Assembly: GCF_900142135.1 (NCBI RefSeq)
Contig: NZ_FQZU01000018.1
Span: 53,676-117,675, forward strand
DNA from: Desulfatibacillum alkenivorans DSM 16219
GTDB taxonomy: Bacteria; Desulfobacterota; Desulfobacteria; Desulfobacterales; Desulfatibacillaceae
Direction of reading: 5' to 3'
DNA length: 64,000 bases
The notes beneath the pieces are model-generated. The model made no database searches, was not told the DNA's origin, and was given only the letters and a program-made list of their open reading frames with translations. Both the position numbers and the translations under genes were made by a program. Shown one piece after another: positions 44,170 through 53,342 of this stretch. Each line of letters opens with the position of its first letter. The stretch's first letter is position 1.

Positions 44170-44784
44170 CTAACGGCGGTTGCCGCTTTCCTTGTTTTCA
44201 AAGTGGACGAAGTCGATCAAAAAGACGGCGCCCAAAAACAGGGCCTTGCGCTCCACGGGCCAGTCCTGGGGAAAGACCACGCCGAAATTGTCGGCGTCGG
44301 TGAATCCTTCCGTAAGCAGGCCGCTCCATTCTTTGGTGATCTTTCCGTATTCCATGTCCTGCCCGTCCAGGATGTTGAACGTCCACGGGTGCAGGATGGG
44401 GCCGAACAGGTGGTAAATTTCGTTTCCTGATGAATCCAGAACCGAGTATTTTTTTCGCAAGATGGAAAATCGCCGTTTGATGGTTCCCAACAGCCTGTCG
44501 CTTCCGTCGAAGATGTCCGCCGTATGGAACCAGAACCGGAAGTAACGCCTTACTTTGAGCTCCGGGCGTTGGTCGAGCGACAGCAAAAGGATGGTGAAAG
44601 GCCGGAGGGCTTTCAGAATCCATCTCCACAGAAAGAAGCCTCCGTCCTCCACAGCGGTGTACAATTCCCGTCCTTGGACGTCGAAAACCGAGTAAGCGTT
44701 TTTGGTCTCAAAATCCGTGACGATTTCAATCCATTCCTTTTTTTGCTGCACCACCAGCGCGTCCAGCGACTCCAATTGCCTCAT
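44170..44784 (-). CDS. Phospholipid scramblase-related protein
   Basis: 204 residues from ATG 44784, after AAGGAGA. Two beta-rich segments, DFETKNAYSVFDVQGRELYT and the repeat RRFSILRKKYSVLDSSGNEI, follow the scramblase/LURP beta-barrel pattern. Bacterial members have no proven role. A hydrophobic stretch near 52-69 (FFLWRWILKAL) may be part of the fold. It is convergent with the SRAP gene. Confidence 0.72.
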   Translation of the reverse strand: MRQLESLDALVVQQKKEWIEIVTDFETKNAYSVFDVQGRELYTAVEDGGFFLWRWILKALRPFTILLLSLDQRPELKVRRYFRFWFHTADIFDGSDRLLGTIKRRFSILRKKYSVLDSSGNEIYHLFGPILHPWTFNILDGQDMEYGKITKEWSGLLTEGFTDADNFGVVFPQDWPVERKALFLGAVFLIDFVHFENKESGNRR

Positions 44785-44922
44785 GGGGCTCTCCTTGCAA
44801 TGGTTGTCAATGATTCCAGGCCAATAAGATTTGTCTCCACTTAGCACGTTGCACCGGTCTGTTTCAAGCGTTGAGGATGAAAATAGAGGCTTGCCACGAA
44901 AAGGGAATCATAATAGGAAAAG

Positions 44923-45001
44923 CAAAAGGCGGGGCGCCATGTTCGGATTTCAGGGGGCGCGATCTTTCTCTCTGCTGTTGTGCCTGGCGCCTTTTGTTTT
45001 T
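44923..45001 (+). promoter_or_regulatory. Long stem and T run in the leader of the U32 gene
   Basis: CAAAAGG (44923-44929) and CGCCA (44935-44939) pair with TGGCG (44985-44989) and CCTTTTG (44990-44996), followed by five Ts, about 60 bases before the ATG at 45063. It looks like a terminator with a large loop, or an attenuator. A short frame with a hydrophobic start (from 44940) lies inside but is not convincing as a gene. Confidence 0.45.
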
Positions 45002-45062
45002 AATCAGGAGACAAGGGCATGCCCTCGAAGTCGGACCGACTGAACACGAACTTGGAAGAAAC

Positions 45063-46301
45063 ATGACGAAAAAAGTGGAACTGCTGGCGCCGGCGGGCAA
45101 CCGGGAAAAGCTGGAAATCGCCGTTCATTACGGGGCGGACGCCGTGTATCTGGCGGGCAAGGATTTCTCCTTGCGGAATTTTTCCGGCAACTTCACCCTG
45201 GACGAATTGGGGGATGCCCTGGATTACGCCCACGGCCAGGGCGTCAAAGTATACGTTGCCTGCAACGCCTTCGCCCGAAACCATGAGCTGGACGCCATCG
45301 GGGAGTATCTGGCGGCCTTGTCCCGATTCAAGCCCGACGCCTTTATCATCGCCGATCCCGGCGTTTTCGCCATCGCCAAAGAGGCCGCACCGGACGTGGA
45401 CATCCACGTGAGCACCCAGGCCAATGTCACCAGCATCGCCTCTGCCCGTTTCTGGAAAGGCATGGGCGCCTCCCGGGTGATTTTAGCCAGGGAGCTGCCC
45501 CTGGACCAAATCCGGGAGATCGCCGGGCAAAGCGGCATTGAAGTGGAAACCTTCGTCCACGGGGCCATGTGTATTTCGTACTCCGGCCGCTGTCTGCTTT
45601 CCGCATTCATGGCTAACCGGGATTCCAACCGGGGCCAGTGCTGCCACCCCTGCCGGTGGAAATACCACGTGGTGGAGGAGCTTCGGCCCGGCCAGTATTA
45701 TCCCATCGTGGAGGACGACCGCGGGGCGTATATTTTCAACTCCCGGGATTTATGCCTGTTGGAGCACTTGCCCAAATTGATCGAGGCGGGCATCTGCTCG
45801 TTCAAGATCGAGGGCCGCATGAAGGGCGTGAACTACCTGGCCTCGGTGGTGAAAACCTACCGGGAGGCCATAGACGCCTATTACGACGACCCTCCCGGCT
45901 TTGAGGTCAGGCCGGAGTGGCTGGAGGAGCTTTCCCGCATCAGCAGCAGGAAGTATTGCACGGGGTTTTATTTCGGCGATCCCAGGGACGTGGAGCCCAA
46001 CTACGAAAACACCTCGCCGGACACCATCCATCGGTTCGCCGGCAAGATTCTGGGCGTGGACGGCGATTTGTGCGTCCTGGAGGTCCGGAACAAGATTTTC
46101 CAGGGCGACCCGATAGAAATCCTGCCCCGAAAAGGGCCGGCCGTTGCGGACGCGGTGCAGGAGATTTTGGGCCTGGAGGATCGCACTCCCAAGGAATTGG
46201 CCCAGAACAACACCACGGTTCTGGTGCGGCTGTCCCGGACTTACAGCCCTAACGACCTGATGCGCATGGGCGTGGAGTCCAGCTATCAATACAGGGAGTA
46301 G
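45063..46301 (+). CDS. U32-family peptidase / tRNA hydroxylase-type protein
   Basis: About 412 residues. The U32 signature is clear: VETFVHGAMCISYSGRCLLS, followed by CCHPCRW, and an N-terminal LLAPAGNREKLEIAVHYGAD. YegQ/TrhP-type members make 5-hydroxyuridine in tRNA rather than cleaving protein, and the conserved Cys residues are [4Fe-4S]-type ligands in them. ATG 45063 follows GGAAGAAAC; an earlier in-frame start lies in the leader hairpin region. It is monocistronic with the terminator at 46329. Confidence 0.87.
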   Translation: MTKKVELLAPAGNREKLEIAVHYGADAVYLAGKDFSLRNFSGNFTLDELGDALDYAHGQGVKVYVACNAFARNHELDAIGEYLAALSRFKPDAFIIADPGVFAIAKEAAPDVDIHVSTQANVTSIASARFWKGMGASRVILARELPLDQIREIAGQSGIEVETFVHGAMCISYSGRCLLSAFMANRDSNRGQCCHPCRWKYHVVEELRPGQYYPIVEDDRGAYIFNSRDLCLLEHLPKLIEAGICSFKIEGRMKGVNYLASVVKTYREAIDAYYDDPPGFEVRPEWLEELSRISSRKYCTGFYFGDPRDVEPNYENTSPDTIHRFAGKILGVDGDLCVLEVRNKIFQGDPIEILPRKGPAVADAVQEILGLEDRTPKELAQNNTTVLVRLSRTYSPNDLMRMGVESSYQYRE

Positions 46302-46325
46302 CGCTGGACCATATTACTGGTTGAG

Positions 46326-46372
46326 TAAAAAAAGGCGCTTTTCGTCGCGGAATGGACGAAAAGCGCCTTTTG
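46326..46372. terminator. Bidirectional terminator between the U32 and chemoreceptor genes
   Basis: AAAGGCGCTTTTCGTC (46331-46346) pairs with GACGAAAAGCGCCTTT (46355-46370) with an 8-base loop, with A and T flanks on either side. It serves the converging U32 and chemoreceptor genes. Confidence 0.88.
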
Positions 46373-46386
46373 AATTTGGGGAGAAA

Positions 46387-48357
46387 TTAGAGCTTGAAGC
46401 GGCTGGTTTTGTCTTCCAGGGTGTCTCCCAACTGCTGGAGGCCCAGGGTGAGCTGTTCCAGGCGCTGGGAGCTTTCCAGGTTTTGGCCGCTGGCGTCCTT
46501 GATGCTTTTCATGGCCATGTCAAGCTGCTCCATGCCCGCCAGTTGCTGGCGGCAGGAGGAGGCGATCTGCTGGGCGGAGCGGACCGAGGCTTCAATGCTG
46601 GCCGAGAGCTTCTTGATGGTGTCGCCTGTCAGGCCGGACAGGGCCACGCCTTTTTCCACGGCCTTGGCGCCGCGCTCTGCGGCCAGGATGGCGTCGTTGG
46701 TGGCCTTATGGATTTCGCCCAAAAGCTGCCTGACCTGGGCTGTGGACTGCTTGGACTGGTTGGCCAGGTTTTTGACTTCCTGGGCGACCACGGCGAATCC
46801 CTTGCCGAACTCTCCGGCCTTGGCCGCCTCGATGGAGGCGTTTACGGAGAGCAGGTCGGACTGGTTGGCGATTTCGTTCACGGAATTGATGATTTCCTCG
46901 ATATTCAGGGTCTGGTTGCTCAACTGCATGATGCTTTGGGCGATGCTTTCCATTTCCTCCCGGATCAGATCCATGCCGGCTGCAGCCTCTTCCGTCACTT
47001 CCATACCTTTTTGGGAGACCTCCACCATGCTGTCGGCGTCGTGAGTTACCTGTTCGGCCTTTTCGTTGGAAAGGGAAACGGTCTGCTTGACCTCCTCCGT
47101 TGTGGTGCTGACTTCCGTGACCGTGGTGGTTTCCTCAGCGGCGCTGGCCGCCATTTGGGCGGCTGTGCTGGTGACGTCGGCGGTGAAAGCAGCCAGGGAG
47201 TTGGCCGCCATGGTGATATCCATGATCATGCCGTGAAGAGTGGACATGAACTGATTGAAGCACCTGGCCAGTTCGCCCATCTCCCCCTTGTCGTCCTCGG
47301 GCAGGCGGGATGCCAGATCGCCGCCTCCCTGGGAGATTTCCTTCAAGCTCGCCACAACCCGGTTCACCGGCATGATGATGGACCGGGACAGGGCGAAGGC
47401 CAGGAACAACAAAGCCCCCAGGCTGACCAGACTGGACAGGACGCTGACCGTGCCTTGCCTGCGAGAGGAAGCGTTGATGCGTTCATTGGAGTATTTGGAA
47501 ATGTCTTCAGTGACCTTCAATAGTTTATTCTGGGTGTCTTGTAACGGTTGTTCTAGACGCTGAATTTCTTTCCAGTATGTATGAATCTTGGCTTCCAGGG
47601 CCAGGACGTTCGGCACTTCCGTAAGCGCCGTCTTCCACATTTTGTCGTATTTTTCCGACTTCAGAGTTTTGAGTGTGGTTTCAATGTTGCGGCTGCGCAG
47701 CGCCACATTATCCTTGAAAGCCTCCACTTCCTTTTTGTAGAAGTCCTCGTCTCCCTTTAATAATAGGGCCTGGATGTTGGAGGTCAACTCGTCGCCCAGC
47801 CGGAGGATGTCTTTGGTTTCGTTTCTCAGGCCGGTCCTGGTGGGGTCCAGAGTCTGGCCGCTTTCCATGAGCAGCATGGCCTCTTTCATGTTCACATCAT
47901 CGATGATGGCCTGAAACCTGCCTTCCGTCAGGGTGATTTTATCGATGATGGTGTTTTGGTCGTCATGCATATTCTTGACGTTAAACGCCATTTCTTCAAA
48001 GCGCTTTTTGTGCTCAAGAACCTGTTCGGACATCTTAGCGGTCAGAGACTGGATTTTCGAGTCCTTGGATTTTTTGGACAATTCCTTGACCTGTTTTTGC
48101 ACGCTGGCTTCGATAGCCCCCAAATGGTCCAGAGTCTTTTTCGAGGGATCGTTTATGTATAAAGCTTCGTAACGCATTCCTTCCATTACTTGCCGGCTGA
48201 TTTGGTGGCTGGCTCTTTCCAACTCCATGTAATGGGTCTTTTGCCTCGCAAACAGCCCGTTGAACCAAAGAGTAATGACCATCAGGCCTACTGCAAGCAC
48301 GGCGAAAAGGATGATGCGTGCACTGATACTGGAAAAATTGATTTTTTTGATCTGCAT
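46387..48357 (-). CDS. Methyl-accepting chemotaxis protein (copy A)
   Basis: 656 residues. A first transmembrane helix (about 15-35), a long helical sensor to about 305, a second helix (about 310-330), HAMP and the signalling domain. The hairpin tip reads [21 protein letters not shown], and the chain ends TSRFKL. It is a paralogue of the gene at 48941: the cytoplasmic parts align closely while the sensors differ. The sensor is coiled-coil helical, similar in type to HBM or 4HB; the ligand is unknown. ATG 48357 has AGGAGTGGC upstream. It is followed by the terminator at 46326. Confidence 0.92.
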   Translation of the reverse strand: MQIKKINFSSISARIILFAVLAVGLMVITLWFNGLFARQKTHYMELERASHQISRQVMEGMRYEALYINDPSKKTLDHLGAIEASVQKQVKELSKKSKDSKIQSLTAKMSEQVLEHKKRFEEMAFNVKNMHDDQNTIIDKITLTEGRFQAIIDDVNMKEAMLLMESGQTLDPTRTGLRNETKDILRLGDELTSNIQALLLKGDEDFYKKEVEAFKDNVALRSRNIETTLKTLKSEKYDKMWKTALTEVPNVLALEAKIHTYWKEIQRLEQPLQDTQNKLLKVTEDISKYSNERINASSRRQGTVSVLSSLVSLGALLFLAFALSRSIIMPVNRVVASLKEISQGGGDLASRLPEDDKGEMGELARCFNQFMSTLHGMIMDITMAANSLAAFTADVTSTAAQMAASAAEETTTVTEVSTTTEEVKQTVSLSNEKAEQVTHDADSMVEVSQKGMEVTEEAAAGMDLIREEMESIAQSIMQLSNQTLNIEEIINSVNEIANQSDLLSVNASIEAAKAGEFGKGFAVVAQEVKNLANQSKQSTAQVRQLLGEIHKATNDAILAAERGAKAVEKGVALSGLTGDTIKKLSASIEASVRSAQQIASSCRQQLAGMEQLDMAMKSIKDASGQNLESSQRLEQLTLGLQQLGDTLEDKTSRFKL

Positions 48358-48940
48358 GAAATGCCACTCCTAATCAGGTCAGGGCGCAGTCCTGTCCTGT
48401 TGGGGAAACTGCCAAAAAACGAATTGCATGGGAGTATTAAAGCCGGGTTCCGGAAAAGCGATCATTGATAGCGCAGAAAGCGGAAAGGCTGGAAAGAACC
48501 TTAGGCGCCGCCTGGAACTGGTAAACGATGGTTTATACACTGCCATTACAAACTACATGCCCCTGAAACAATACTGCATGGAAAGACGATAAAAAAGGAT
48601 TACAAAAGACTGCTTAAACCCCCAATGGTCAAGCCTCCCAGAATCCTTTTACTGGCGACTCATACCATGAGGCGCTTTCCATGACAAGAAAAACCATCAT
48701 AATTGTCTGCGTCCCCACCATTAATCAACCTGTTGCTTTTTGTAGGGAATTGAAGATGTGCCCCTGAACGGACGTCAATTTTCCGCCTTAAAAAAAGAGG
48801 ACTGCAATCGCCGCACAGGAGGGGGATCACTTTTTTTTTCGCGCTGGCAAGGAGCGTCTGAGGGCCTGAAATAAAGCAGCCGGGGGCGCCCTTGCTGGCC
48901 CCCGGCTGTTTAGCGTGCAGGAAATTCCGCTAAAATTTCC
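48358..48940. other. Noncoding gap between two chemoreceptors
   Basis: Includes the promoter and leader of copy A and a GC-rich terminator at 48877-48909. No gene is supported; the middle is AT-rich and featureless. Confidence 0.55.
48877..48909 (-). terminator. Terminator of chemoreceptor copy B
   Basis: CAGCCGGGGGC (48877-48887) pairs with GCCCCCGGCTG (48898-48908). It is downstream of the copy B stop at 48941 in the minus direction; the T run is weak (GCTTTATTTC). Confidence 0.72.
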
Positions 48941-51010
48941 TTACAGCTTAAATCGTTTGGTCTCGCTCTCCAGCGCATAACCCAGGTCGCGCAAACCCTT
49001 GGTGAGTTCTTCCAGGCGTTTGGAGCTGTCCAGGTTTTGGCCGCTGGAAACGCTGATGCTGCGCATGGCCATGTCCAACTGCTCCATGCCTGCAAGCTGC
49101 TGTCTGCAGGAGGAGGCGATCTGCGCCGCCGACCTGACGGAATGCTCTATGCTTTGCGTCAGTTCCTCGATGGCTTTTCCCGATTCCAGGGAAAGGCTTT
49201 TGCCTGCTTCCACGGCTTTGGCGCCCCGTTCGGCCGCCATAACGGCTTCGTCCGTGGCTTTATGGATTTCCTGAAGGATGCGGCGCACCTGGTTGGCCGA
49301 CTCCCTGGACTGGTGGGCCAGGTTTTTCACTTCCTGGGCGACCACGGCGAAGCCTTTGCCGAACTCCCCGGCTTTAGCGGCCTCGATGGAAGCGTTGACC
49401 GAAAGCAGGTCCGACTGGTTGGAAAGCTCGGTGACGGCGTTGATGATTTCTTCTATACTTTGGGTTTGTTCGCTCAGCTTGATAATGCTCTGGGCGATGT
49501 ACTCCATTTCCTCCATGATGGCGGCCATGCCGTCGGAGGCTCTTGTCGTGACGTCAATGCCCGCCTGGGAAACCTGGGACATGGCGTCGGACTCCTGGGC
49601 CACCATTTCGGCTTTTTCGCTGGAAAGAGCCACGGTTTGCTTAACCTCTTCGGTGGTGGTGGTCACTTCCGAGACGCTGGTGGTTTCCTCTGCGGCGCTG
49701 GCCGCCAGCTGGGACGCCGTGCTGGTGACCTCAACGGTGTAGGCGCCCAGGGATTGGGCGGCCTCGGAGATCCGGTTGATCATGGTGTGCTGTTTTTCAA
49801 TAAAGAGATTGAAATACTTGGCCAGCTCCCCCATTTCCGAATCGTCTTTTATGGTGAGGCGGACCGTCAGGTCGCCTTCTCCTTCCGAGATGTTTTTAAG
49901 CCCCTCCACCACCATTCTGACGGGCTTTACAATGGAGCGGTGGACGGCGAAGCCCAGCAGGATCATGAATCCCAGGCCCGTGAAAACCACGGTGTAGCCT
50001 ACGGCGTGCTGAATGCTTTCGCTCATGAAAATGCTTTTTTCCGTGTGCTCAGCGATTTTTTCCGCCGCTTCCCGGACTCTTTTCCGGGTTCCCTGGAGTT
50101 CTATGGCCAACTGTTTTTTCTTTATGCACTTGTCGATAATGGCTGCTTCCAGGGCCAGGAATTCGTCCTTGGCTGCGGAGAATTTTTCAGCCAGGTCTGC
50201 ATATTCCTGCTTTGGCATGGCGGCTAAGCCGTTGATGGTGTTGGTCACATGCAACTTGAAGTTGTCAAGCGTCTCCCGCCGCCGGGCCATATACTCTTTT
50301 TCCTGCTCTTCGCCGCGGTCAACATGCATGTATACCAGGGCGCGTACGTGGGCCAGAACCTGTTCCGTAGCGCGCAGCAGGTCTTTAGCCTCATCGCGGA
50401 GCCCCGCCAGAGCCGGATCCAGGGTTTTGCCGCCGGACATCATCAACTGCACTTCCTTTTGATTGATGCTGGCTATAAAGTCCTTCAGCGCCTGGCTTTC
50501 CTGTTCGGCCTGCGCCGCCAAGGCGTTTTCGTCCTTGACGATTTGCTGCGTGTTCTCGGCTGCTTTGTCGAAATTCTCGGCATGTTCTTTTAAGCTGACT
50601 TCAATGGCTTTGCTGAGCTCTTCAACGGTGGGGCCGGCGTCTCCCCCCATGGCAGCCTGCCAGGTTCCCTGAAGCGTATGCTTGATATCCACCCAAAGGG
50701 GGTTGCCTGCCTTTCCGGTCGCTCTTTTTTGAATGCCTTCCGTAGCGCTGCTAATGGACTTGGAAAGGCCTTCCAACTCCGATAGGGTTTCTGGGTTCGG
50801 GTTGTTCATGAACCGTTCTTCCAGCTTCATGCTTTCCACCACGTTGAGGGTGATGGCGTGGCTCATGCGTTCGACCCGGGTAGCAGTGGTTTTCCGCAAG
50901 TTCAGCACCCCGTTCATTCCGGCGATGACTCCCATGAGCAACAAGCCCATAAAGGTCAAAAAGGTGATGCGTCTTCCGATGCTGGATAACCTGATCTTGG
51001 ATAAGAACAT
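48941..51010 (-). CDS. Methyl-accepting chemotaxis protein (copy B)
   Basis: 689 residues. Layout as copy A: transmembrane helix at about 17-37, long helical periplasmic sensor, second helix near 340-360, HAMP and signalling domain with [22 protein letters not shown]-terminus TKRFKL. The ATG has no strong SD (GGAGTTA is nearby). The third Cache gene lies 74 bases upstream on the same strand, so the two are probably co-transcribed. This supports the idea that the free Cache protein is a ligand-binding partner of the receptor. Confidence 0.92.
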   Translation of the reverse strand: MFLSKIRLSSIGRRITFLTFMGLLLMGVIAGMNGVLNLRKTTATRVERMSHAITLNVVESMKLEERFMNNPNPETLSELEGLSKSISSATEGIQKRATGKAGNPLWVDIKHTLQGTWQAAMGGDAGPTVEELSKAIEVSLKEHAENFDKAAENTQQIVKDENALAAQAEQESQALKDFIASINQKEVQLMMSGGKTLDPALAGLRDEAKDLLRATEQVLAHVRALVYMHVDRGEEQEKEYMARRRETLDNFKLHVTNTINGLAAMPKQEYADLAEKFSAAKDEFLALEAAIIDKCIKKKQLAIELQGTRKRVREAAEKIAEHTEKSIFMSESIQHAVGYTVVFTGLGFMILLGFAVHRSIVKPVRMVVEGLKNISEGEGDLTVRLTIKDDSEMGELAKYFNLFIEKQHTMINRISEAAQSLGAYTVEVTSTASQLAASAAEETTSVSEVTTTTEEVKQTVALSSEKAEMVAQESDAMSQVSQAGIDVTTRASDGMAAIMEEMEYIAQSIIKLSEQTQSIEEIINAVTELSNQSDLLSVNASIEAAKAGEFGKGFAVVAQEVKNLAHQSRESANQVRRILQEIHKATDEAVMAAERGAKAVEAGKSLSLESGKAIEELTQSIEHSVRSAAQIASSCRQQLAGMEQLDMAMRSISVSSGQNLDSSKRLEELTKGLRDLGYALESETKRFKL

Positions 51011-51084
51011 AACTTAACTCCCGCCCGCCCGGCGTTCCGGCGGGCAATCAAAATGGCGCAAAAAGAGATAATCCCCGGTTTGCA

Positions 51085-51567
51085 TTATTCCGTATAGGCG
51101 CCGGCGCCCATGCAGTAATGCTGGCCGGGAACCTTAAGCACATAGGTGGCTTTCTTTTCGGGCGTGGTTTCTCCGGGCTTGGGCCAGACATACTCCACCC
51201 ATCCTTCTCCGGGATCCATGGCGACTCTGATGAATTCGGCGAAAAACATCTTGCCGTTGGCGTCCTTGGCGCTCATGGCCCAGTCCTTGCCCACGAGTGC
51301 GGGATTGACGGGGTGGGCGGAAACCAGGCGCTTCTCCAGGTCCAGGCAGAATACGTAGGAGTCTTTCCATATATACGGGCTGTCGGGGTTGTTCAGGGTT
51401 TGGATGGCCTTTTCCATTCCGACTTTTTGAGCCATTTCCACAGCCTGCTTCACTTTGGCCACGCATTCCTCCTTGACGGCCTGTTCCTGCGCAAAGGCGG
51501 GAACGCCTATGGTTAAAACCACGGCAAGACATACAACCAACCAGCCCAATCTATGCATTGCTTTCAT
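51085..51567 (-). CDS. Secreted stand-alone single-Cache-domain protein (copy 3)
   Basis: 160 residues from ATG 51567, after GGGAGGGAG. A signal peptide ends GVPAFA|QEQ. The Cache domain shares WKDSYVFCLDL, NGKMFFAEF, GWVEYVWPKPGE and AGAYTE with the copies at 10894 and 26086; the second Cys of the first cluster is Val here (EECVAKV). It lacks transmembrane and output parts. It is the first gene of a pair with chemoreceptor copy B. Confidence 0.85.
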   Translation of the reverse strand: MKAMHRLGWLVVCLAVVLTIGVPAFAQEQAVKEECVAKVKQAVEMAQKVGMEKAIQTLNNPDSPYIWKDSYVFCLDLEKRLVSAHPVNPALVGKDWAMSAKDANGKMFFAEFIRVAMDPGEGWVEYVWPKPGETTPEKKATYVLKVPGQHYCMGAGAYTE

Positions 51568-52523
51568 ACTCCCTCCCTTTTTTAATGGGTCGCCGCTTTG
51601 CATGGCCTATAAAAAAGATTAGGAAGAACAGCGCGGTTCATCGCCGCTCCTCCATTTCCAATCACTGCTTCAGCGGCAGCCCTGCTAATGATTCCCGGAA
51701 GACGGGATCTGTGTGAAACAGGTGGTGGTTTTGGAAAATACGGCGGACAGATTGGTTATGCGGCGATTCCTGGCGAGTCGTGCTCATGGCTGTGGGCAAA
51801 CTATCCATCAAACCTGCTACCATTACTGCTGTTATAGCCGTCTGCACACCGGGGCCTCCCCCGTATGCGATGATTTTCCTTGGAAAAAACCAACTCTATT
51901 TTGTTATTGACAAAGGAACCTGAAAAAATGAAGCCGGTTGGAGTCTGGACTCCCGGCCGAAATTCCGAACTAGTTATCTTGAGCCTATGGTGACAAAATT
52001 TTGAGAAAATTGCAACGGATTTTATGAAATGGGAACCAGGAAGAAACTGTTTTTAACAGGTGTTTTATCATGTATAACGGCCTTTGTAGTCTAAAATGAA
52101 AATATTATCCCTGCAATATCCTTTGAAATCAATGTGTACCATGTATAATGCTAATCAATATACGAACTTCGTCAGGCCCCGCAGGAATGTTGACGATAAT
52201 TAAATTTACATTCCTTCAGGCCTTTCCCGCCGGCCGAAACCGCCCTTTCCACAATTCCAGCCGCCTGCGCCGGTCTTTTGCCCCCAGTCCTTGAAACGGC
52301 CGTCAACAACCTCGTCTTTGAGCGGCGCCGGCAAACATAATTCCGGCGAAACAAAGATTCTGGCATACGTGTTTGTAAAGGGGGCGTAGGCTTGGTTTAG
52401 CGGCGCTTATGGGGGGAGACAAAAAAAGGGCCGGAAAACCCGGCCCTTGGAGTTGCAAATGATTGTACGGAGAGGACTGCGCGCACCCTCACGCCGTCGG
52501 GGGAGGGGCTTTTCCCCGGTCCG
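51568..52523. other. 0.96 kb noncoding region
   Basis: Contains the promoter region of Cache copy 3, AT-rich DNA with no coherent frame, and the terminator of the sulfotransferase gene at 52421-52450. A 64-codon minus frame at 52172-52366 has no SD or recognisable motif and is not accepted as a gene. Confidence 0.55.
52421..52450 (-). terminator. Terminator of the sulfotransferase-type gene
   Basis: AAGGGCCGG (52427-52435) pairs with CCGGCCCTT (52440-52448); an A run on the plus strand (52421-52427) provides the T run for minus-strand transcripts. It lies after the stop at 52524. Confidence 0.85.
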
Positions 52524-53318
52524 CTAAGCGACTTGGGCGCCCTCCGCTTCCGCTTGAGGCTTTGCATCGTCCCCGTCTTCCGCTTTTCTCAATTCATTGA
52601 ATTTCTGGATTTCAGGGGAAACCTTGTTGATCCAGGCTTGGGCCTCTTTCAGAAAGGTGGCTTCCAAATGGCCTGTTTTCAGCTTTTTATAAAAACGGTC
52701 CATGAACAGGTGGAAGGGTTCTTTCCATTCCGGGCCTGTCTCGCTTACGGTTTTTAATTTGGGTTTGATGCGCTGAGCCGCCAGGTCGAACCTGCCGGCG
52801 CCCAGGAAATTCCTGATCCTCTGGCAGGTTTTCACGGGCTGGGAAACCAAGTCATTGAAATCCACCACGATGGACGGATATTTTCTTTTTGAGAAATCGG
52901 CCAGAAATTTGGCGTAGTTGATTAAAAAGACCTGTCCGGGAGGGTAGTAGCCCACCAGTTTTTTGCCGTGGGACTTCCGGTTGGTTTCGTCCAGGATCGT
53001 GGCGGAATTATGCTGCTCCCGCCAATCGCGGGTCATGAGAATGCATTTATGCATGTATTCGATATCGGTGGTGGCCAAGCCGTGGGTGAAGACCTTGCAG
53101 GCTTTCAGCTGGGTGGCTTTGGGGTCCAGCTTGCAGTTTTCCTTGTTGACGCCTTTGTCGATCCATCGGGATTCGTAAAAGCCTTCCTTATTAAGGTGGT
53201 TGTTGGCGCCTTTCCAGGCTTTGGGGAATTTTTCCCCCAGAACGTCGAATCCCGCTTCCTCCATGATTTGCATCATAAGGCTGGTGCCTGTTCTGTATGT
53301 ACCTGATATAATGATCAT
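52524..53318 (-). CDS. Sulfotransferase-type P-loop protein
   Basis: 264 residues. The N-terminal P-loop-like SGTYRTGTSLMMQ matches the 5'-phosphosulfate-binding loop of PAPS sulfotransferases. A later IVVDFNDLVSQPVKTCQRI resembles the 3'-phosphate region, and FLGAGRFDL the common C-terminal part. The tail (PQAEAEGAQ) is low-complexity. Family-level call only; the acceptor could be a sugar, lipid or small molecule. It follows the alpha/beta-hydrolase-like gene by 24 bases, so the three minus-strand genes form an operon. Confidence 0.78.
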   Translation of the reverse strand: MIIISGTYRTGTSLMMQIMEEAGFDVLGEKFPKAWKGANNHLNKEGFYESRWIDKGVNKENCKLDPKATQLKACKVFTHGLATTDIEYMHKCILMTRDWREQHNSATILDETNRKSHGKKLVGYYPPGQVFLINYAKFLADFSKRKYPSIVVDFNDLVSQPVKTCQRIRNFLGAGRFDLAAQRIKPKLKTVSETGPEWKEPFHLFMDRFYKKLKTGHLEATFLKEAQAWINKVSPEIQKFNELRKAEDGDDAKPQAEAEGAQVA

Positions 53319-53342
53319 AGTTCGGTCGTTCTCCCTTTGGTC

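Noticed and set aside
52172..52366. 64-codon minus-strand frame MPESLFRRN
   Set aside because: No SD, no family resemblance and basic composition typical of chance frames in GC-rich DNA.
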